DNA of 6,239 nucleotides from Planctomycetia bacterium (GTDB lineage: Bacteria > Planctomycetota > Phycisphaerae > Phycisphaerales > SM1A02): contig JAACEA010000444.1 of the NCBI GenBank assembly GCA_009936695.1, forward strand, positions 1 through 6,239, given 5' to 3'. Shown in pieces: positions 5,091 through 6,239 of the stretch. A model generated the notes under the pieces. That model worked only from the letters and a program-made list of their open reading frames with translations. It did not search any database and was not told where the DNA came from. Every line of letters begins with the position of its first letter. The first letter of the stretch is position 1. The position numbers and the translations under genes were made by a program.

Positions 5091-6239
5091 TCACGGGGTC
5101 TTTGATGCGTTCGCGGTCTGGTCGGCCTGCTCCAGGATCGTGTCGAGATCCAGTCGCAGCAGTCCGATTCGAGCGTAGCCGGCCCCCTCGAAGAGAAGTC
5201 CGATCTCGCCGGGCTTCGTCAGCGACAACTGGCTGTACGCAAATCCACCCGGCACGATTTCGACCGGTCCGGACCAGGCTTCACCAGCCGCATCGCTCAC
5301 CGAGATCGACCCCAGCGCCCGGCGGGTCGGACTCCACGGTCCGGCGTAGAGGAGTCCGGTGCGTGAGCCCTCCTCCGAATCGACGGCGAAGGGGATGATC
5401 GACGCCATGCAATGGGGTGAAGGAATCGCGGGGTCGTTCGAAAGCGGTGTCCAGGTCACGCCGCCGTCCGTCGACCGAGCGGTCTTGCGAGACTTCGGCG
5501 CCCCGTTGTGTCCACGAGCATTCAGGACGAGCGTCCCATCGGCGAGCGCCGCCACCGCGACCTCGTCACCGCCACCACCATCCGTGCCGTCGCCGACAAG
5601 CTCGCCACGCGTCCAGGTCACACCGCCGTCGTCGGAGTACAGCATGTAGATCCGAACCCTGGAGAGCGGTCCCTGCCGGTACGGAATCACCAGTCGACCG
5701 GCGTGATCGCCCGTGGTGAGTTGGATGCCGACACCCGGGCTGCCGGCGAAGCTCGAGGTCGGACGGCGCACGATCTCGGTCACGTCGCGCGGCTTCGACC
5801 ACGTCTTCCCGCGATCGTCGGAGTGCATCACCCAGTTCCGCGAGCTCCGCGGCCCGTAGCCCGGTTCGACGCAGTTGGTGTGGCACCCTTCGGGGAAGGA
5901 CATGTAGAAGAGGATCACCCGTCCGGTGTTCGGCCCTCGGCGGATCTCGACCGCCATCGGATCGTTCAGGGAGTCACCCCCCTGATCGTCGAGCACCTGA
6001 AGCGGTCCCCAGGTGTCGCCACCATCGGTCGATCGCTTGAGGATGATGTCGTTCTTCGCATGATCCCCCCCTGCACGCCCCTCGGCGAAGGCGAGCAGGG
6101 TTCCATCCACGAGCGTCAGCAGTGACGGGATCCGGATGTGGGAATAGGGGTCGACCCCGGCCTCGAAGACCACCACCGCCGGCACGCCGGAGACCGTCGT
6201 CGATCGCAGTCCGGGATTCGCCCCCGGCGGCTCGGCGAG
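5091..6239 (-). CDS. Exo-alpha-sialidase, GH33/BNR-repeat, 5' end beyond the window
   Basis: The frame is open to the right edge, with 382 visible residues. A GTG at 6185 is in frame, but 18 more in-frame residues precede it without a stop. The usual start and any signal peptide therefore lie outside the window. Numbered from that GTG: the RIP motif is at 18-20, with R18 as the first carboxylate-binding Arg, then LLAFAEGR (30-37) and the acid/base Asp region GDHAKND (40-46). Four Asp-boxes (S-x-D-x-G-x-T-W) lie at 52-59, 122-129, 184-191 and 238-245; a fifth near 297-304 is degenerate. LVIPYR (165-170) and E208 with LNARG (221-225) match the family's Glu and second Arg. R288 or R289 is a likely third Arg. 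FAYSQLSL (Y317) and GLLFEG (E333) match the end of the fold that carries the Tyr nucleophile. The six-bladed propeller appears complete. Expected activity is release of terminal sialic acids from glycans, probably outside the cytoplasm. It is in the same orientation as the sigma operon, 98 bases upstream. A close non-sialidase BNR hydrolase is the main alternative. Confidence 0.9.
   Translation of the reverse strand, partial: LAEPPGANPGLRSTTVSGVPAVVVFEAGVDPYSHIRIPSLLTLVDGTLLAFAEGRAGGDHAKNDIILKRSTDGGDTWGPLQVLDDQGGDSLNDPMAVEIRRGPNTGRVILFYMSFPEGCHTNCVEPGYGPRSSRNWVMHSDDRGKTWSKPRDVTEIVRRPTSSFAGSPGVGIQLTTGDHAGRLVIPYRQGPLSRVRIYMLYSDDGGVTWTRGELVGDGTDGGGGDEVAVAALADGTLVLNARGHNGAPKSRKTARSTDGGVTWTPLSNDPAIPSPHCMASIIPFAVDSEEGSRTGLLYAGPWSPTRRALGSISVSDAAGEAWSGPVEIVPGGFAYSQLSLTKPGEIGLLFEGAGYARIGLLRLDLDTILEQADQTANASKTP

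Noticed and set aside
4399..5178. A 259-residue open frame on plus, antisense to the sigma factor
   Set aside because: The minus strand encodes clear sigma regions 2 and 4 here. The plus product shows no recognisable motif.
6183..6185. GTG as the start of the sialidase
   Set aside because: The frame continues upstream to the window edge without a stop, the preceding residues (STTVSGVPAVVVF) look like normal mature sialidase N-terminal sequence, and a secreted enzyme needs a signal peptide further upstream.
1..6239. CRISPR array, tRNA, rRNA, insertion sequence or attachment site
   Set aside because: No regularly spaced repeats, cloverleaf-like sequence, transposase motifs or terminal inverted repeats were seen; coding density leaves little room.

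Overview
The window is GC-rich bacterial DNA and almost fully coding. It holds four genes. The left edge carries the 3' part of a plus-strand gene for a small predicted lipoprotein. The rest is on the minus strand and reads right to left: a sialidase (5' end beyond the right edge), an ECF-type RNA polymerase sigma factor, and a very large VIT/VWA membrane protein. High GC, a VIT-VWA protein encoded directly after an ECF sigma factor, and a secreted-type GH33 sialidase together suggest a planctomycete, possibly a marine Phycisphaerae-like lineage. This is inference from gene style; no rRNA or other marker gene is present.

Layout. Positions 2-400 (+) encode the lipoprotein remnant, with a likely lipobox at the very edge. 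Positions 401-505 are a convergent intergenic gap dominated by a long hairpin (438-474) that probably ends transcription from both sides. Positions 506-4396 (-) encode the 1296-residue VIT/VWA protein. Positions 4393-4992 (-) encode the sigma factor, whose stop overlaps the VIT/VWA start as ATGA. Positions 4993-5090 are a 98-base gap with two small inverted repeats that could be a weak terminator or an operator. Positions 5091-6239 (-) encode the sialidase, open at the right edge. No stretch over 300 bases lacks a gene.

How the genes may work together. The sigma factor and the VIT/VWA protein are almost certainly one translationally coupled operon. The VIT/VWA protein has the topology of a membrane-bound anti-sigma factor or sensor: a charged, cysteine-free N-terminal segment of about 87 residues predicted to be cytoplasmic, one transmembrane helix, then about 1185 residues outside the membrane. 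It lacks the usual zinc anti-sigma motif. The best model from sequence alone is that the N-terminal segment binds the sigma factor and the VIT/VWA part senses or assembles something outside the membrane. The sialidase lies upstream in the same orientation and could be a target or simply a neighbour.

The most unusual points are two large insertions in the VIT/VWA protein relative to the family layout I know (one after the VIT domain, one splitting the metal-binding VWA domain) and an extra C-terminal alpha/beta domain behind a Gly/Pro/Arg-rich linker.
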